From Anaerolineaceae bacterium (GTDB taxonomy: Bacteria; Chloroflexota; Anaerolineae; Aggregatilineales; Phototrophicaceae): a stretch of DNA of 64,000 bases. Shown piece by piece: positions 1 to 9,023 of the stretch; position 1 is the stretch's first letter; every line of letters starts with the position of its first letter. A program made the position numbers and the translations under genes. The notes beneath the pieces were generated by a model. The model ran no database searches. It saw only the letters and a list, made by a program, of their open reading frames with translations, and was not told the origin of the DNA. The DNA lies in the NCBI GenBank assembly GCA_020634115.1, contig JACKCH010000012.1:558001-622000 (forward strand). Reading direction: 5' to 3'.

Positions 1-766
1 AAAACAGGCGCACATGCGCATCCGTGAAGGCAAACGGCTCACTGGGCAAAATTACCATATCAGGCTGTGCGACTACCACCTCGTCCCAGGAAACACGCGG
101 ATAACGGGTATCCTGCCCCTGTACGCGCGGGTCATCCGCCGGGTATGCCGGGGCTTCGCCCAAATCAGCCGCCAGCGGAAACCGGCGCTCCCGTTCCCCG
201 AAAACATTGGTCGCACCGCACACGCGCAGCACATCATGGGGGTAAGTGTTGGCGTTAAACGTCATCAGCGGGTCGAGCCAGATGGGGACAAACACCCGAC
301 ACGGCTTTTCGGCGGCTTGCACCTCACCGATCCGCAGTACCCAGTCCATCGTTTGTTCAATCAAGCGCACGCGCGGCACCATCCTCGTCTCGTCAAAGAC
401 GTGCATGACGTTCCACAGCAGGTTAATGGCGTCACTGACGGTGCGGGGAAACGTCACCCACACCGGAATCCCGGCATCTTGCAGCGCCAGCACATCTTCT
501 TTGCGGTTTTCCTCGCGATTGGCGATCACCAAATCAGGATTCATACCGATAATACGCCCAACATCCGGGTTTTTCGTGCCACCGATATGCGGCAATCGGG
601 CCGTCTCCACCGCCGGGCGCACGCAGTAGTCGGTAATCGCTGTCAGGCGACTGCCCAATCCCAGGTCAAACAGCGACTCGGTCACACTCGGCACAAGCGA
701 GATCACCGTTTTTGGCGGCTCAATGACCGGCGCTTCCATATCAAAGGTGTACGTTTTATCGTCCAT
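1..766 (-). CDS. BtuF/TroA-like helical-backbone metal receptor (3' end cut by window)
   Basis: Reading the complementary strand from the ATG at 766 gives an uninterrupted frame of 255 codons that runs off the left edge, so the C-terminus is missing. The N-terminal part carries the family signature VISLVPSVTESLFDLGLG (about residues 21-38), then IGGTKNPD and IGMNPDLVIANREEN, as in the periplasmic cobalamin/iron-chelate binding proteins of the BtuF/TroA fold. No signal peptide or lipobox is visible, so this may be a cytosolic or stand-alone member rather than a classical ABC receptor. It starts 6 bases after the purA stop, which suggests translational coupling with purA. The ligand cannot be read from the sequence. 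Rightward open frames over the same bases are shadows. Confidence 0.85.
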   Translation of the reverse strand, partial: MDDKTYTFDMEAPVIEPPKTVISLVPSVTESLFDLGLGSRLTAITDYCVRPAVETARLPHIGGTKNPDVGRIIGMNPDLVIANREENRKEDVLALQDAGIPVWVTFPRTVSDAINLLWNVMHVFDETRMVPRVRLIEQTMDWVLRIGEVQAAEKPCRVFVPIWLDPLMTFNANTYPHDVLRVCGATNVFGERERRFPLAADLGEAPAYPADDPRVQGQDTRYPRVSWDEVVVAQPDMVILPSEPFAFTDAHVRLF

Positions 767-772
767 CAGTTT

Positions 773-2062
773 CTACAGGTGTACTAATTGATCGCGTTCA
801 GGCCCCACACTCACAGTACGAATCGGTACGCCACACAGATCAGCGATACGACGGATATATGCGCGTGCCGCCGCTGGCAGATCGTCGGCATCCCGCGCCC
901 CGGTGATGTCCTCCGACCAACCGGGAAGCGTTTCATACACCGGCTCGGCGCGTTCCAATTCCAGAGTGGTATCCGGCAGCAAATCCACTTGCCGCCCATC
1001 TACGATATAGGCGGTGGCGATTTTTAGCACGTTAAAACCGCTCAATACATCCAGTTTCGTCAGAACGAGTTCCGTAAAGCCATTGACCTCTGCCGCATAA
1101 CGGAGTGCCACCGCATCCAGCCAGCCGCAGCGGCGCGGACGTCCGGTGGTCGTCCCGTATTCATCCCAGAAATGCTCACCCGTGCCACGCAGCCGATCCG
1201 CCAGTTCGCCGTGCAATTCGGTGACCATCGGCCCACCGCCTACTCGCGTGCTGAAGCACTTGGCAACGCCAACCACCCGATCCACACGCTTCGGCCCAAA
1301 GCCCAGTCCGGTGAGCGCACCACCGGAAGTTGGCGATGAACTGGTGACGAACGGGTAATCACCGTGATCCACATCCAGCAGTGTCCCCTGCGCCCCTTCG
1401 CACAGTACCCGCGCCCCATCGTTCATACGCTGGTTGAGATAAACCGCTACATCCCGCAGATAAGGTCGTAACCGTAGCGCGGCTTCCAAGTAGGATTGGG
1501 CGGCGGCCTGCGGGTCGAGTGTCTCCACACCGTACTGCTGTTCCAAAATCACATTTGTCCGCTTCACCATCTCGTAAAGCGCATCGGCAAAGGCTTCTTC
1601 CTGCGCCATCAGACCAGTACGGATCCCCTGCCGCCCGGTTTTATCCAGGTAAGCCGGGCCAATACCACGCAGCGTTGTACCAATCGCCTCGGCACCCCGT
1701 GCCTTTTCTGAAGCCGCATCCAGCGCGATGTGTGCCGGGGTGATGATGTGTGCCCGCGTGCTGATGATTAAGCGGGATGGAGATATGTCTACGCCCATCG
1801 CTTGCAGGCCATCCATCTCTTTGACGAGGTTGACCGGGTTAATGACCATACCATTGCCCAGCACGCATGTCACCTGGTCATGCAAAATACCGGAAGGGAT
1901 TAAATGCAACTTAAAGACGGTTTCGTCCACATAGACGGTATGTCCGGCATTATCACCCCCGGCGAACCGCGCCACAATGTCCGACTGTGCCGCCAGCCAG
2001 TCTGCGACCCGGCCTTTACCTTCATCCCCCCACTGCGCCCCTACCAGAATCGTTGCAGGCAC
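773..2062 (-). CDS. purA: Adenylosuccinate synthase
   Basis: Catalyses GTP-dependent joining of IMP and aspartate, the first committed step to AMP, in the cytoplasm. At 429 residues it has the normal family length. The N-terminal GTP-binding/catalytic loop QWGDEGKG (residues 10-17, with the catalytic Asp13) and the GDNAGHTV segment (about 35-42, catalytic His) are intact, and the IMP-binding TTLRGIGPAY and C-terminal family segments are present. The start is GTG at 2062, supported by an AAGGA about 8 bases upstream; no in-frame ATG upstream fits better. It is followed closely by the metal-receptor gene and preceded by a 71-base gap after a leftward hypothetical gene, so it may belong to a longer leftward unit. 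Confidence 0.97.
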   Translation of the reverse strand: MPATILVGAQWGDEGKGRVADWLAAQSDIVARFAGGDNAGHTVYVDETVFKLHLIPSGILHDQVTCVLGNGMVINPVNLVKEMDGLQAMGVDISPSRLIISTRAHIITPAHIALDAASEKARGAEAIGTTLRGIGPAYLDKTGRQGIRTGLMAQEEAFADALYEMVKRTNVILEQQYGVETLDPQAAAQSYLEAALRLRPYLRDVAVYLNQRMNDGARVLCEGAQGTLLDVDHGDYPFVTSSSPTSGGALTGLGFGPKRVDRVVGVAKCFSTRVGGGPMVTELHGELADRLRGTGEHFWDEYGTTTGRPRRCGWLDAVALRYAAEVNGFTELVLTKLDVLSGFNVLKIATAYIVDGRQVDLLPDTTLELERAEPVYETLPGWSEDITGARDADDLPAAARAYIRRIADLCGVPIRTVSVGPERDQLVHL

Positions 2063-2133
2063 TTTTGTTTTCCTTTACTTTCAGACGGGCAATCTTATTC
2101 GCTGTAGCAAGGCCTTGCGCCCTTACAAACACC

Positions 2134-2784
2134 TTACTGATTATAGCCGCTGCCCAGAACAATACTGATATGCCGCCGTCCCCACGTTTCGATTTCACCA
2201 TCCGGTCCCAACACCAATGCCGAATCCGCGCCGATACCCACCGCCACCGCTTCGGGCTGGTCAACAAGCACGCCACGCACTTCCGGGAAGTCACTGACAC
2301 GCGCCGCGCCCGGCACGAAAACCGCCGAGTCCACCCAGGAAAGACCGGTTAGCACATCCCCATTGTCCAGCGCAATCCAGTTTCCAGCAACCGCCACCGC
2401 CGCACCTTCCAACAGGATTAATGCGCCGTTGGCATACGCCGCCAGAATACCCTCAGCAGCCGCCCCCATCAATGCCGAACGAATCGCTCCGGCGTCGCCT
2501 GCCTCACTGATGACAATGATACCGGCTTCAGAGAGCTTTTCCCGGACAGCGTCATCTGCTTCGGACAGCACATCCACCAGATAGCCAGACGGTGCGCCCA
2601 GGTCTTCCAGGTCTTCCAACACCTGTTCACAGGCATCTGCCGCACCCATACACACATAAGCCAGCCCACCGTCGGCGGACGCCCGGCCTAATGCCGCCGC
2701 CCGTACCACGTCACTGCCCGTCGAGCCGGAAAACACGAACCAGCCCCGACCATCACGCCAGCGCAGCACATTATTCGACGCCAT
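2134..2784 (-). CDS. Divergent cyanophycinase/peptidase S51-like protein, probably inactive
   Basis: A 216-residue Ala/Gly-rich protein without signal peptide or membrane segment. The general layout (an N-terminal GSTGSDVVRAAALGRA segment, a central small-residue turn and a C-terminal GIGADSALVLGPDGEIETWG segment) recalls cyanophycinase/dipeptidase E proteins, where a similar segment follows the catalytic Ser. The nucleophile elbow, normally GTSAGA, reads LLEGAAVAVAG here, so a serine nucleophile is not evident. I infer a non-catalytic or re-purposed relative; a wholly different Rossmann-like fold is possible. It ends 2 bases from the M20 amidohydrolase start region and is probably co-transcribed with it. 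Confidence 0.6.
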   Translation of the reverse strand: MASNNVLRWRDGRGWFVFSGSTGSDVVRAAALGRASADGGLAYVCMGAADACEQVLEDLEDLGAPSGYLVDVLSEADDAVREKLSEAGIIVISEAGDAGAIRSALMGAAAEGILAAYANGALILLEGAAVAVAGNWIALDNGDVLTGLSWVDSAVFVPGAARVSDFPEVRGVLVDQPEAVAVGIGADSALVLGPDGEIETWGRRHISIVLGSGYNQ

Positions 2785-2786
2785 AC

Positions 2787-3971
2787 CTACCCCGGCAGTA
2801 TATATTCGGCCACCGCTGCGGTGAGTAAAGCCACACTCAACGGCAGCGCGTCCTCGTCAAAATCGAAGCGGGGATGGTGATGACCAAAGTAGGTCTCTCG
2901 ATCAGGGGCTTCTGCGCCGACAAAGAAATACATCCCGGGGATGTCATCCATAAACAACCCGACATCTTCCGAACCCATTGTGCGCTCGCTAGTCACCAGC
3001 CCGTTATCGCCCACGTAGCGGCGGAAAACATCACGCAGCCGTTGGCTGACTTCAGCATCATTGGTCACGGGCAGCACATGATGGTTGATCTTCAGTTCGG
3101 CAGTACAGTTCATGGCCTCACATATCGCCTTGCTGATTTCGTGCATTCGTCGGTCTACCATATCGCGCACTTCCAGTCGGAAGGTGCGAATCGTGCCAGT
3201 CATCCGAACCGTCTGTGGGATGATATTGAAGGCGGTTCCAGCCTGAAGCTGCGTGACGGAAATCACTGCACTATCGAGCGGATTCATGTTGCGGCTGACG
3301 ATGCTCTGAAAAGCCATGATTAACTGTGCAGCACAGACCACCGGGTCAGCGGTGGTTTGTGGAGAAGCCGCATGGCCGCCTCTGCCCGTCACCATCAGGG
3401 TGAAGGTCGAAGAACCGGCCATCACCGGGCCGTCCGCCACGCCTAGCTGGCCGAGTGGCATCCCGTTCCACAGGTGCAGCCCCACGCTGACATCCGGGCG
3501 CGGATTTTCCAGCACGCCGTCGGCAATCATCGCCTTGGCGCCGCCCACAACTTCTTCCGCTGGTTGGAACACAAACTTGACCCGCCCTGCCAACTGGTCA
3601 CGCCGCCGGGAAAGCAGTTTGGCAACCCCCAGGGCAATCGTGGTATGCCCATCATGCCCGCAAGCGTGCATCTTGCCCGGTACGGTAGAAGCATAAGCAT
3701 AGTCATTTTCTTCCTGAATAGGCAGCGCATCCATATCAGCCCGTACCAGAACGGTTGGGCCAGCCTGGCTACCATCCAGAATCCCGATGACTCCTGTTTG
3801 CCCCACACCCCGCTGGACTTCCATACCAAGCCGGGTCAATTCATCCGCCACGATACCCGAAGTGCGAAATTCTTCAAACGCGAGTTCCGGGTGCATGTGC
3901 AAATCACGGCGGCGGGCAACCAACTCATCACGCAGTTGTTCCGCCTCCGCTCTAAAATCTATGGTGGTCAT
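2787..3971 (-). CDS. M20D family amidohydrolase (hippurate/N-acyl-amino-acid hydrolase type)
   Basis: A cytoplasmic di-metal hydrolase that removes acyl groups from amino acids or related amides; the exact substrate is unknown. The 394-residue protein has the family's usual length. Metal-binding elements are visible: HACGHDGHT (residues 102-110) with the Cys/His/Asp ligands, FQPAEEVVGGAKAM (about 135-148) with the catalytic Glu pair, and a C-terminal HHHPRFDFDE block containing the last His ligand. The central dimerisation domain with GRGGHAASP is also present. The start ATG at 3971 overlaps nothing. The gene lies 9 bases after the PIG-L deacetylase, so the two probably form one transcription unit with ricT upstream. 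Confidence 0.93.
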   Translation of the reverse strand: MTTIDFRAEAEQLRDELVARRRDLHMHPELAFEEFRTSGIVADELTRLGMEVQRGVGQTGVIGILDGSQAGPTVLVRADMDALPIQEENDYAYASTVPGKMHACGHDGHTTIALGVAKLLSRRRDQLAGRVKFVFQPAEEVVGGAKAMIADGVLENPRPDVSVGLHLWNGMPLGQLGVADGPVMAGSSTFTLMVTGRGGHAASPQTTADPVVCAAQLIMAFQSIVSRNMNPLDSAVISVTQLQAGTAFNIIPQTVRMTGTIRTFRLEVRDMVDRRMHEISKAICEAMNCTAELKINHHVLPVTNDAEVSQRLRDVFRRYVGDNGLVTSERTMGSEDVGLFMDDIPGMYFFVGAEAPDRETYFGHHHPRFDFDEDALPLSVALLTAAVAEYILPG

Positions 3972-3980
3972 GCCAATTCC

Positions 3981-4706
3981 TTACCGATTAAACGTAATGA
4001 CACGAAATGATTCCATATAACGGGGTTGGTCTTCCGGCGATTCGGGGTCCCGGTTGGACCGCAGTCGTTCCGCCAACCCATCCATGTCCTTGATCTGACT
4101 CTGATGTTCGCGCAGCGCATTGATTTTCGTTTCGAGATAGGCCGAAACGTCTACTTTAGTGGAGGGCTGCGTCGTCCCACAGATATAAATCTGCCGAACT
4201 TTATGCGGATCCAGGCCTTCGTCCCGTACCAGTTCAAAGAAATTGAGGCGGTCACGCGCCGCCGGATACACAGCATCCAAAACCGCCGCGCCAATCGCCC
4301 GGTGATCGGGGTGATTGATGGACGATGTGCCATACCAGAACGCAGTCGGATCGCAGGTGACTACTACATCCGGGCGTTTGAGCCGGATCATTCGGGCAAT
4401 GTCCCGGCGCAGGTCGAGGGTAGGCTGCAACTCACCGTCAGGATACCGCAGAAAAACCACTTCGCTCACGCCTAACGCAGCGGCGGCTTTCCGTTCTTCC
4501 TGTTCCCGAATTTCAATCAGCCGCGCGTGGGTCATTTCCGGGTCATCGCTACCCTTATCGCCGCTGGTTGCCAGTACAAAGATGATCTCCGCACCTTCCG
4601 CCGCCCACCGGGCAAACGTCCCGCCGGCAAAGAACTCAGGGTCATCCGGGTGAGCGAAAATCCCCATCACCCGGCGCACCCCATTGGAATCAGGAATCAG
4701 AGTCAT
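3981..4706 (-). CDS. PIG-L/LmbE family N-deacetylase
   Basis: Zinc-dependent deacetylase of the GlcNAc-PI de-N-acetylase fold, acting on an N-acetyl sugar conjugate that cannot be named from sequence. The motif AHPDD (residues 18-22) gives the His, Asp and catalytic Asp of the zinc site, and NHPDHRA (131-137) the second His cluster. I set the start at the ATG at 4706, giving 241 residues: it is preceded by AGGTGGGAG, a strong ribosome-binding site, and the conserved fold starts just after it. The frame is open further upstream to 4838, but that extension lies wholly inside ricT and is low-quality sequence. The start overlaps the end of ricT by 17 bases, indicating coupling. Confidence 0.9.
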   Translation of the reverse strand: MTLIPDSNGVRRVMGIFAHPDDPEFFAGGTFARWAAEGAEIIFVLATSGDKGSDDPEMTHARLIEIREQEERKAAAALGVSEVVFLRYPDGELQPTLDLRRDIARMIRLKRPDVVVTCDPTAFWYGTSSINHPDHRAIGAAVLDAVYPAARDRLNFFELVRDEGLDPHKVRQIYICGTTQPSTKVDVSAYLETKINALREHQSQIKDMDGLAERLRSNRDPESPEDQPRYMESFRVITFNR

Positions 4707-5631
4707 CACTCCCACCTTTGGTCGACCGCTTGCCTGGCTTTGCGCCGCAGTCACATTCACCATTTTCCTGTTTACTGCATGGTTCTTTGGACTTCTTTTG
4801 CAGCGCGTTCCACTCCTCCAGAGGGATAATGTCGTCACGGTAGACTAACTGGCGACCTTCTTCCGTAATCACCGTGACCGCATCCTGCAGTGGATGAACA
4901 TCAATCACCTTTGCCTCGCCAAAAGGCGTGCCGATTTTCTTGTTCTTCTTCGGTAGGTGTTTACGGGCCTCAGCATACTGCTCATATTCATAGACCAGGC
5001 AGCAGCGCAGTCGACCACACATCCCGGTAATTTCAGATGGATTAAGAGAAATTCCTTGGGCTTTCGCCATCTTGATTGAGATCGGGCTGAAGTCCGTTAG
5101 AAAAGTGCTACAACAGCGAAGTTCACCGCATGCACCATACCCGCCCAACAGTTTGGCGATGTCACGTGGGCCAATCTGTCGCATTTCGATCTGCGCCGGG
5201 AAGGTTTTGTCCATCTCATACCACAACCTGCCGGTATTCACCTTGTCTTCCGCACTTAGGAGAATAGTCAGGCGGCTGCCGTCATAGTTATACTCCGCAG
5301 CCACGAACTGGACTTCTTCAAACCCGCCGACGCGGTTTGCGATTTCCAGGCACTTTTCCAGTGCCTGGTCCTGCTGCGCCTGCCACTGTTGCTGTAATAC
5401 CAGATCGCGGGGAGTCGCTATCCGCAAAATAGAACGATATTCATGCAAGGCCTTATCCGCAGGGGCAAATCCCATCACCTGCCCCATTTGCCGCCCGCGC
5501 GCGGTTTCAACAATGACGAAATCACCCGGCTTCAAATCAGGATAGGGACTATAATCAAAATGATACAACTTGCCGATTTTCTGGAAACGCACCCCAGCAA
5601 TTGTAGGTGTTTGTTCGCTTATCTGAGCCAT
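4690..5631 (-). CDS. ricT: PSP1-domain protein RicT (YaaT)
   Basis: Member of the PSP1/RicT family. In Bacillus RicT is a partner in the RicA-RicF-RicT complex that carries iron-sulfur clusters and promotes RNase Y-dependent mRNA maturation; the role here is inferred from homology. The 313-residue protein shows the diagnostic cysteine clusters GACGELRCC (Cys168, 173, 174) and GMCGRLRCC (Cys205, 210, 211). A second Cys group (CSKQENGECDCG) sits in the charged C-terminal tail, which is unusual for the family and might add metal-binding capacity. It is the first gene of a leftward unit with the deacetylase and amidohydrolase, and a good promoter lies 50-80 bases upstream. Confidence 0.93.
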   Translation of the reverse strand: MAQISEQTPTIAGVRFQKIGKLYHFDYSPYPDLKPGDFVIVETARGRQMGQVMGFAPADKALHEYRSILRIATPRDLVLQQQWQAQQDQALEKCLEIANRVGGFEEVQFVAAEYNYDGSRLTILLSAEDKVNTGRLWYEMDKTFPAQIEMRQIGPRDIAKLLGGYGACGELRCCSTFLTDFSPISIKMAKAQGISLNPSEITGMCGRLRCCLVYEYEQYAEARKHLPKKNKKIGTPFGEAKVIDVHPLQDAVTVITEEGRQLVYRDDIIPLEEWNALQKKSKEPCSKQENGECDCGAKPGKRSTKGGSDDSDS

Positions 5632-5681
5632 AGTCAGTTCTTATAACACTCCTACTCAACAGTAAAACTCATACGCATCCT

Positions 5682-5710
5682 ATAATAAGCGGAGAATCAT
5701 GATCTGGCAA
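5682..5710 (-). promoter_or_regulatory. Sigma-70-type promoter for ricT
   Basis: On the minus strand TTGCCA (5705-5710), a 17-base spacer and TATTAT (5682-5687) match 5 of 6 consensus bases in each hexamer. Start of transcription would fall about 40 bases upstream of the ricT ATG. Confidence 0.6.
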
Positions 5711-5714
5711 AATA

Positions 5715-5743
5715 TTGACACACACCAGCACAAATGTTAGTCT
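5715..5743 (+). promoter_or_regulatory. Sigma-70-type promoter for aspartate kinase
   Basis: Perfect TTGACA (5715-5720), 17-base spacer, TAGTCT (5738-5743) preceded by a TG, an extended -10 arrangement. Its -35 box is only 4 bases from the -35 box of the divergent ricT promoter, so a regulator binding here would touch both. The roughly 85-base leader contains a possible CCTGG/CCAGG hairpin but no recognisable leader peptide, T-box or lysine riboswitch. Confidence 0.5.
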
Positions 5744-5833
5744 CTCAAAACCACTGCCATTACGATTTTTTCACCTGGATACAAGCTGACAATCCATTTC
5801 ATACCAGGCCGCCTGCAAGTGGTAAGGGAAATG

Positions 5834-7243
5834 ATGGGCACATTAGTGATGAAATTCGGCGGATCGTGTGTCGGCACTACTTCCGCCCTTACACAAACTC
5901 TCAATATTGTACTGCACGAGAGCCATCAATGGGAGCGATTGGTTCTGGTGGTTTCAGCGTTGGATGGTGTCACCGATGTTTTGATTGAAGCGACGGACAT
6001 GGCACGCCTAGGCGACCAGCGCGGCTACCGGCGCACTGTCGCAAATCTGCGCACCCGCCATGTGGCACTGGCCGGGACACTGCCGCTGGAAATCAACGAG
6101 AAAGCGGCTCTGGAAGCTGAAATTGACCGTCTGCTGCTGGAAATGCTCAATTTATACCAGGATATAGCAAACGCACATACCCAACAGGAAGCGATGGTTC
6201 ATTATGATGCGACTATCGGGATGGGCGAACGGCTGACGGCTCGCATTGTCGCGGCTTTGATCCGCCAGAACGGTATTCCGAGTGTGGCTATTGATGGCAC
6301 CGGCCTCATCATTACAGATGATACCATCGGCAGCGCCACAGCAACACTGACCGAAACCCAGCATCGTGTAACCAGCCATCTGAATCCAATCCTGGATCGT
6401 CAGATTATCCCAGTAGTGACCGGGTTTATCGGCACGGACAGTTCGGGGCGAACAACCACCCTGGGGCGCGGCGGAAGTGACTATACGGCGGCGATTCTGG
6501 GAAGCTGCCTGCAAGCACAAGAGGTATGGATATGGACGGGCGTAGACGGACTGATGACGGCTGACCCACAGGTCATCTCCAGCGCCCAGGTGATTCCGCG
6601 TTTGTCCTATGAGGAAGTGTCAGAGTTAGCATATTTTGGTGCGCGTATCCTGCACACCCACATGATGGAGGTGCTTCGAGAGCAGCAAATCCCGGTTCGG
6701 GTCAAGAATTTCAGGAATCCACGCCGGGCTGGTACGCTGATTCACCAGTATAACCCGCATACTTCACATGTCATCAAAGCCGTCACATCCATTCCAGGTT
6801 TCGGGCTGACTGTCCCCCTATCGAGTGTGATTCCCACACTGGAAGAGATCGTTGAGCAGGTTGTGAAGGCCGTGCCGCCAGGACACGCCGATGTCGCAAC
6901 CTCGTCGCGCTCATCTACCTATTACGCGGTATATTTTCTGACGCCAACCGCCGCTGGGCCAAACGCATCACACTATATTCAAACCACGCTGGGGAGCTCA
7001 CTGAAGGCGAATCGCAACACCCAGCACTGGGAACTCAAACCCGTTAGTATCATCACGGTGATCGGGGATTACCTGAACGAAGTCTCTGCCGTGACCGCTG
7101 GTATCTTACAGGTTATGTCCGGCATTCCCATCCTGGCGCTGATGCAAGGACCAACCGGATGCAGCCTCTCGCTGATCGTGCATGTGGAACAGTCCACCGA
7201 TGCCCTGAATCGCATCCACCAGCTTATTCTCAATAGTGGCTAA
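5834..7243 (+). CDS. lysC: Aspartate kinase
   Basis: Phosphorylates aspartate, first step to lysine, threonine and methionine. KFGG (residues 7-10) is the N-terminal nucleotide-binding signature; GRGGSDYTA (211-219) and WTGVDGLMTADP further on are the substrate and ATP-site motifs, and FGARILH closes the kinase domain. The C-terminal ~150 residues have the arrangement of two ACT domains, so feedback inhibition is likely, though the effector is not readable. I choose the ATG at 5834 because AAGGGA lies 4 bases upstream; ATG 5831 and GTG 5819 are alternatives. No homoserine dehydrogenase domain is fused. The 3' end overlaps the convergent glnA by 14 bases. Confidence 0.93.
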   Translation: MGTLVMKFGGSCVGTTSALTQTLNIVLHESHQWERLVLVVSALDGVTDVLIEATDMARLGDQRGYRRTVANLRTRHVALAGTLPLEINEKAALEAEIDRLLLEMLNLYQDIANAHTQQEAMVHYDATIGMGERLTARIVAALIRQNGIPSVAIDGTGLIITDDTIGSATATLTETQHRVTSHLNPILDRQIIPVVTGFIGTDSSGRTTTLGRGGSDYTAAILGSCLQAQEVWIWTGVDGLMTADPQVISSAQVIPRLSYEEVSELAYFGARILHTHMMEVLREQQIPVRVKNFRNPRRAGTLIHQYNPHTSHVIKAVTSIPGFGLTVPLSSVIPTLEEIVEQVVKAVPPGHADVATSSRSSTYYAVYFLTPTAAGPNASHYIQTTLGSSLKANRNTQHWELKPVSIITVIGDYLNEVSAVTAGILQVMSGIPILALMQGPTGCSLSLIVHVEQSTDALNRIHQLILNSG

Positions 7244-8561
7244 AGTACCGTTCCAGTTCCCAGGGTGTAATCTGGCGATTATAGGCGTCGAATTCCTGCC
7301 GTTTGGCTGCCAGGTAACGGTCACTGATAAACGGGCCAAGCGCGGAAAGAATGACTTCATCCTGTGCCAGTGCGTCCAGTGCTTCCCCTAATGAGGTCGG
7401 CAAAACTTCCAGGCGGCGACGGCGACTCGGATCTTGCTGGAACAGGGTTTCCTCCAACGGTTCTGGCAATTGCATCTGCTGGCGAATGCCATTCAGCCCG
7501 GCGGCCAACATGACGGCACTCGCCAGGTAGGGATTGCTGCTAGGGTCAGGGCAGCGCAGTTCTAACCGGGTGTGAGTCTCCCGCCCGGGGGCGATATGCG
7601 GCACACGGATTAACGCGCCACGATTGATATGCGCCCAGGTGACATAAACTGGCGCTTCAAAACTGGTCCCCAGGCGTTTGTAGGAATTGACCAGTGGGGC
7701 TAACACCGCCGCCAGCGCTCGCGCATGATGAAGCTGCCCGGCCAGAAAATGCCGAGCCGTTGGTGATAAACCGTACTGATCGCCGGTTTGCGCGAAGCTA
7801 TTGTCACCGGTTTGTAGATCGTGCAAACTCTGGTGGGTGTGCATTCCAGAGCCGGGCAGGTTTTCCACCGGTCGCGGCATGAATGTGCAGTACAGCCCCT
7901 GGCGCTGGGCGATGGTTTTCAGCGCCACGCGCGAGGTCAGAACCTTATCTGCTGAGGCGAGGGCGCGGTCAAAACGCAGGTCAATTTCGTGTTGGCCGGA
8001 GCCGATTTCATGGTGGGTGGACTCTACCGGGATATTCAGGGCGGAAAGCGTCGCTAACATCTTGCGGCGGATACTCTGGGATTGCCCGGTGGACATATCG
8101 AAGTACCCGGCGCGATCCTGGGGCAGTAGCGGATTCGCCCCATCCTCAGTCGCCCGGAACAGGAAAAATTCCAACTCAATCCCGGTTTTATAGGTGAAGC
8201 CCATCGCTTCGGCCTGTTCGCTCATGCGCGTTAGGACAATACGCGGGTCACCAATGAATGGCTCTCCCTGAACGGTATGTACAGTGCAGATTAGGCGGGC
8301 GGTACGTTCTTCCGGCGGGTCCCAGGGCAGCACAGCAAATGTATCCAGGTCGGGTATCAGCACCATGTCGCTTTCGGCGACTCGCGCAAAACCTTCGATG
8401 GTGGAGCCATCAAAGTGTGCGCCTTCTTCCAGGACGTTTTCAACCTCACTGGCCGGCAGGGTGATACTTTTGACTAACCCGGTGATGTCGGTAAACCAGA
8501 GGTCAATAAAGTGGATTTTCTGGTCGCTGATCGCGGCCATTACTTCTTCGCGTGTGGTCAT
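7230..8561 (-). CDS. glnA: Glutamine synthetase type I
   Basis: ATP-dependent synthesis of glutamine from glutamate and ammonia. The 443-residue chain contains the family landmarks DGSTIEG (residues 51-57), the metal-binding IELEFF (Glu129, Glu131), HHEIGSGQHEIDL, the ATP-site SGMHTHQSL, the flexible loop NSYKRLG and RCPDPSSNPYL. The length and the absence of the ~25-residue GSI-beta insertion point to the short GSI-alpha type, generally not controlled by adenylylation. The gene begins 9 bases after aroQ at the end of the shikimate operon, so it should share its promoter and attenuator, an uncommon placement. Its end overlaps the aspartate kinase gene tail-to-tail. Confidence 0.95.
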   Translation of the reverse strand: MTTREEVMAAISDQKIHFIDLWFTDITGLVKSITLPASEVENVLEEGAHFDGSTIEGFARVAESDMVLIPDLDTFAVLPWDPPEERTARLICTVHTVQGEPFIGDPRIVLTRMSEQAEAMGFTYKTGIELEFFLFRATEDGANPLLPQDRAGYFDMSTGQSQSIRRKMLATLSALNIPVESTHHEIGSGQHEIDLRFDRALASADKVLTSRVALKTIAQRQGLYCTFMPRPVENLPGSGMHTHQSLHDLQTGDNSFAQTGDQYGLSPTARHFLAGQLHHARALAAVLAPLVNSYKRLGTSFEAPVYVTWAHINRGALIRVPHIAPGRETHTRLELRCPDPSSNPYLASAVMLAAGLNGIRQQMQLPEPLEETLFQQDPSRRRRLEVLPTSLGEALDALAQDEVILSALGPFISDRYLAAKRQEFDAYNRQITPWELERYFSHY

Positions 8562-8570
8562 ATCTACTCT

Positions 8571-9023
8571 TTATGATTCCTGTAACCAACCGAGATGCCC
8601 CAGCAGCGCATCTAACCCCAACAGATAACTGCGCCAGCCAAATCCGCTGATCTGTCCGACACAGACCGGCGCTAACAGGGAAACGTGGCGGAACGCCTCA
8701 CGGGCGTGAACATTGGAGAGATGAACCTCCACCACTGGAAGCATAATCGCGCTGATGGCGTCCCGCAGTGCAACAGAGGTATGGGTATATGCACCGGGGT
8801 TAAAGACGACTCCTCCCGCCCAGGTACGGGTATCGTGCAAAGCGTCTATGAGTTCGCCCTCGTGGTTGGATTGTTTAGCCCGTAATTCGACGCCATACAC
8901 CTGAACGTGCGCCACTGCACGCTGGTTGATCTGTTCCAGGGTGGTTGAGCCATAGGTTTCCGGTTCGCGTGTACCCAGCAGGTTGAGGTTCGGGCCGTGC
9001 AGCAGCAGTACCTGTTTACTCAT
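8571..9023 (-). CDS. aroQ: Type II 3-dehydroquinate dehydratase
   Basis: Dehydrates 3-dehydroquinate, third step of the shikimate pathway. The 150-residue dodecameric-type enzyme shows LLLHGPNLNLLGTREPETYG (residues 6-25, catalytic Tyr24), SNHEGELID (52-60), NPGAYTHTS (75-83) and EVHLSNVHARE (99-109, catalytic His101). The start at 9023 forms an ATGA overlap with the aroB stop (9020-9023), typical of translational coupling; the frame is open further upstream but that extension lies within aroB. An Ala/Leu-rich C-terminal helix follows the core. Confidence 0.96.
   Translation of the reverse strand: MSKQVLLLHGPNLNLLGTREPETYGSTTLEQINQRAVAHVQVYGVELRAKQSNHEGELIDALHDTRTWAGGVVFNPGAYTHTSVALRDAISAIMLPVVEVHLSNVHAREAFRHVSLLAPVCVGQISGFGWRSYLLGLDALLGHLGWLQES

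Noticed and set aside
14..787. Long rightward open frame covering the first 770 bases
   Set aside because: The complementary frame encodes a clear BtuF/TroA-like protein; the rightward product has no family features and is a shadow.
5744..5833. Lysine riboswitch or T-box before aspartate kinase
   Set aside because: The leader is only about 85 bases, far too short, and lacks the conserved blocks.
5734..5988. Rightward frame in the aspartate kinase leader as a possible leader peptide
   Set aside because: No run of Lys, Thr or Met codons, no terminator, and it runs far into the kinase gene.
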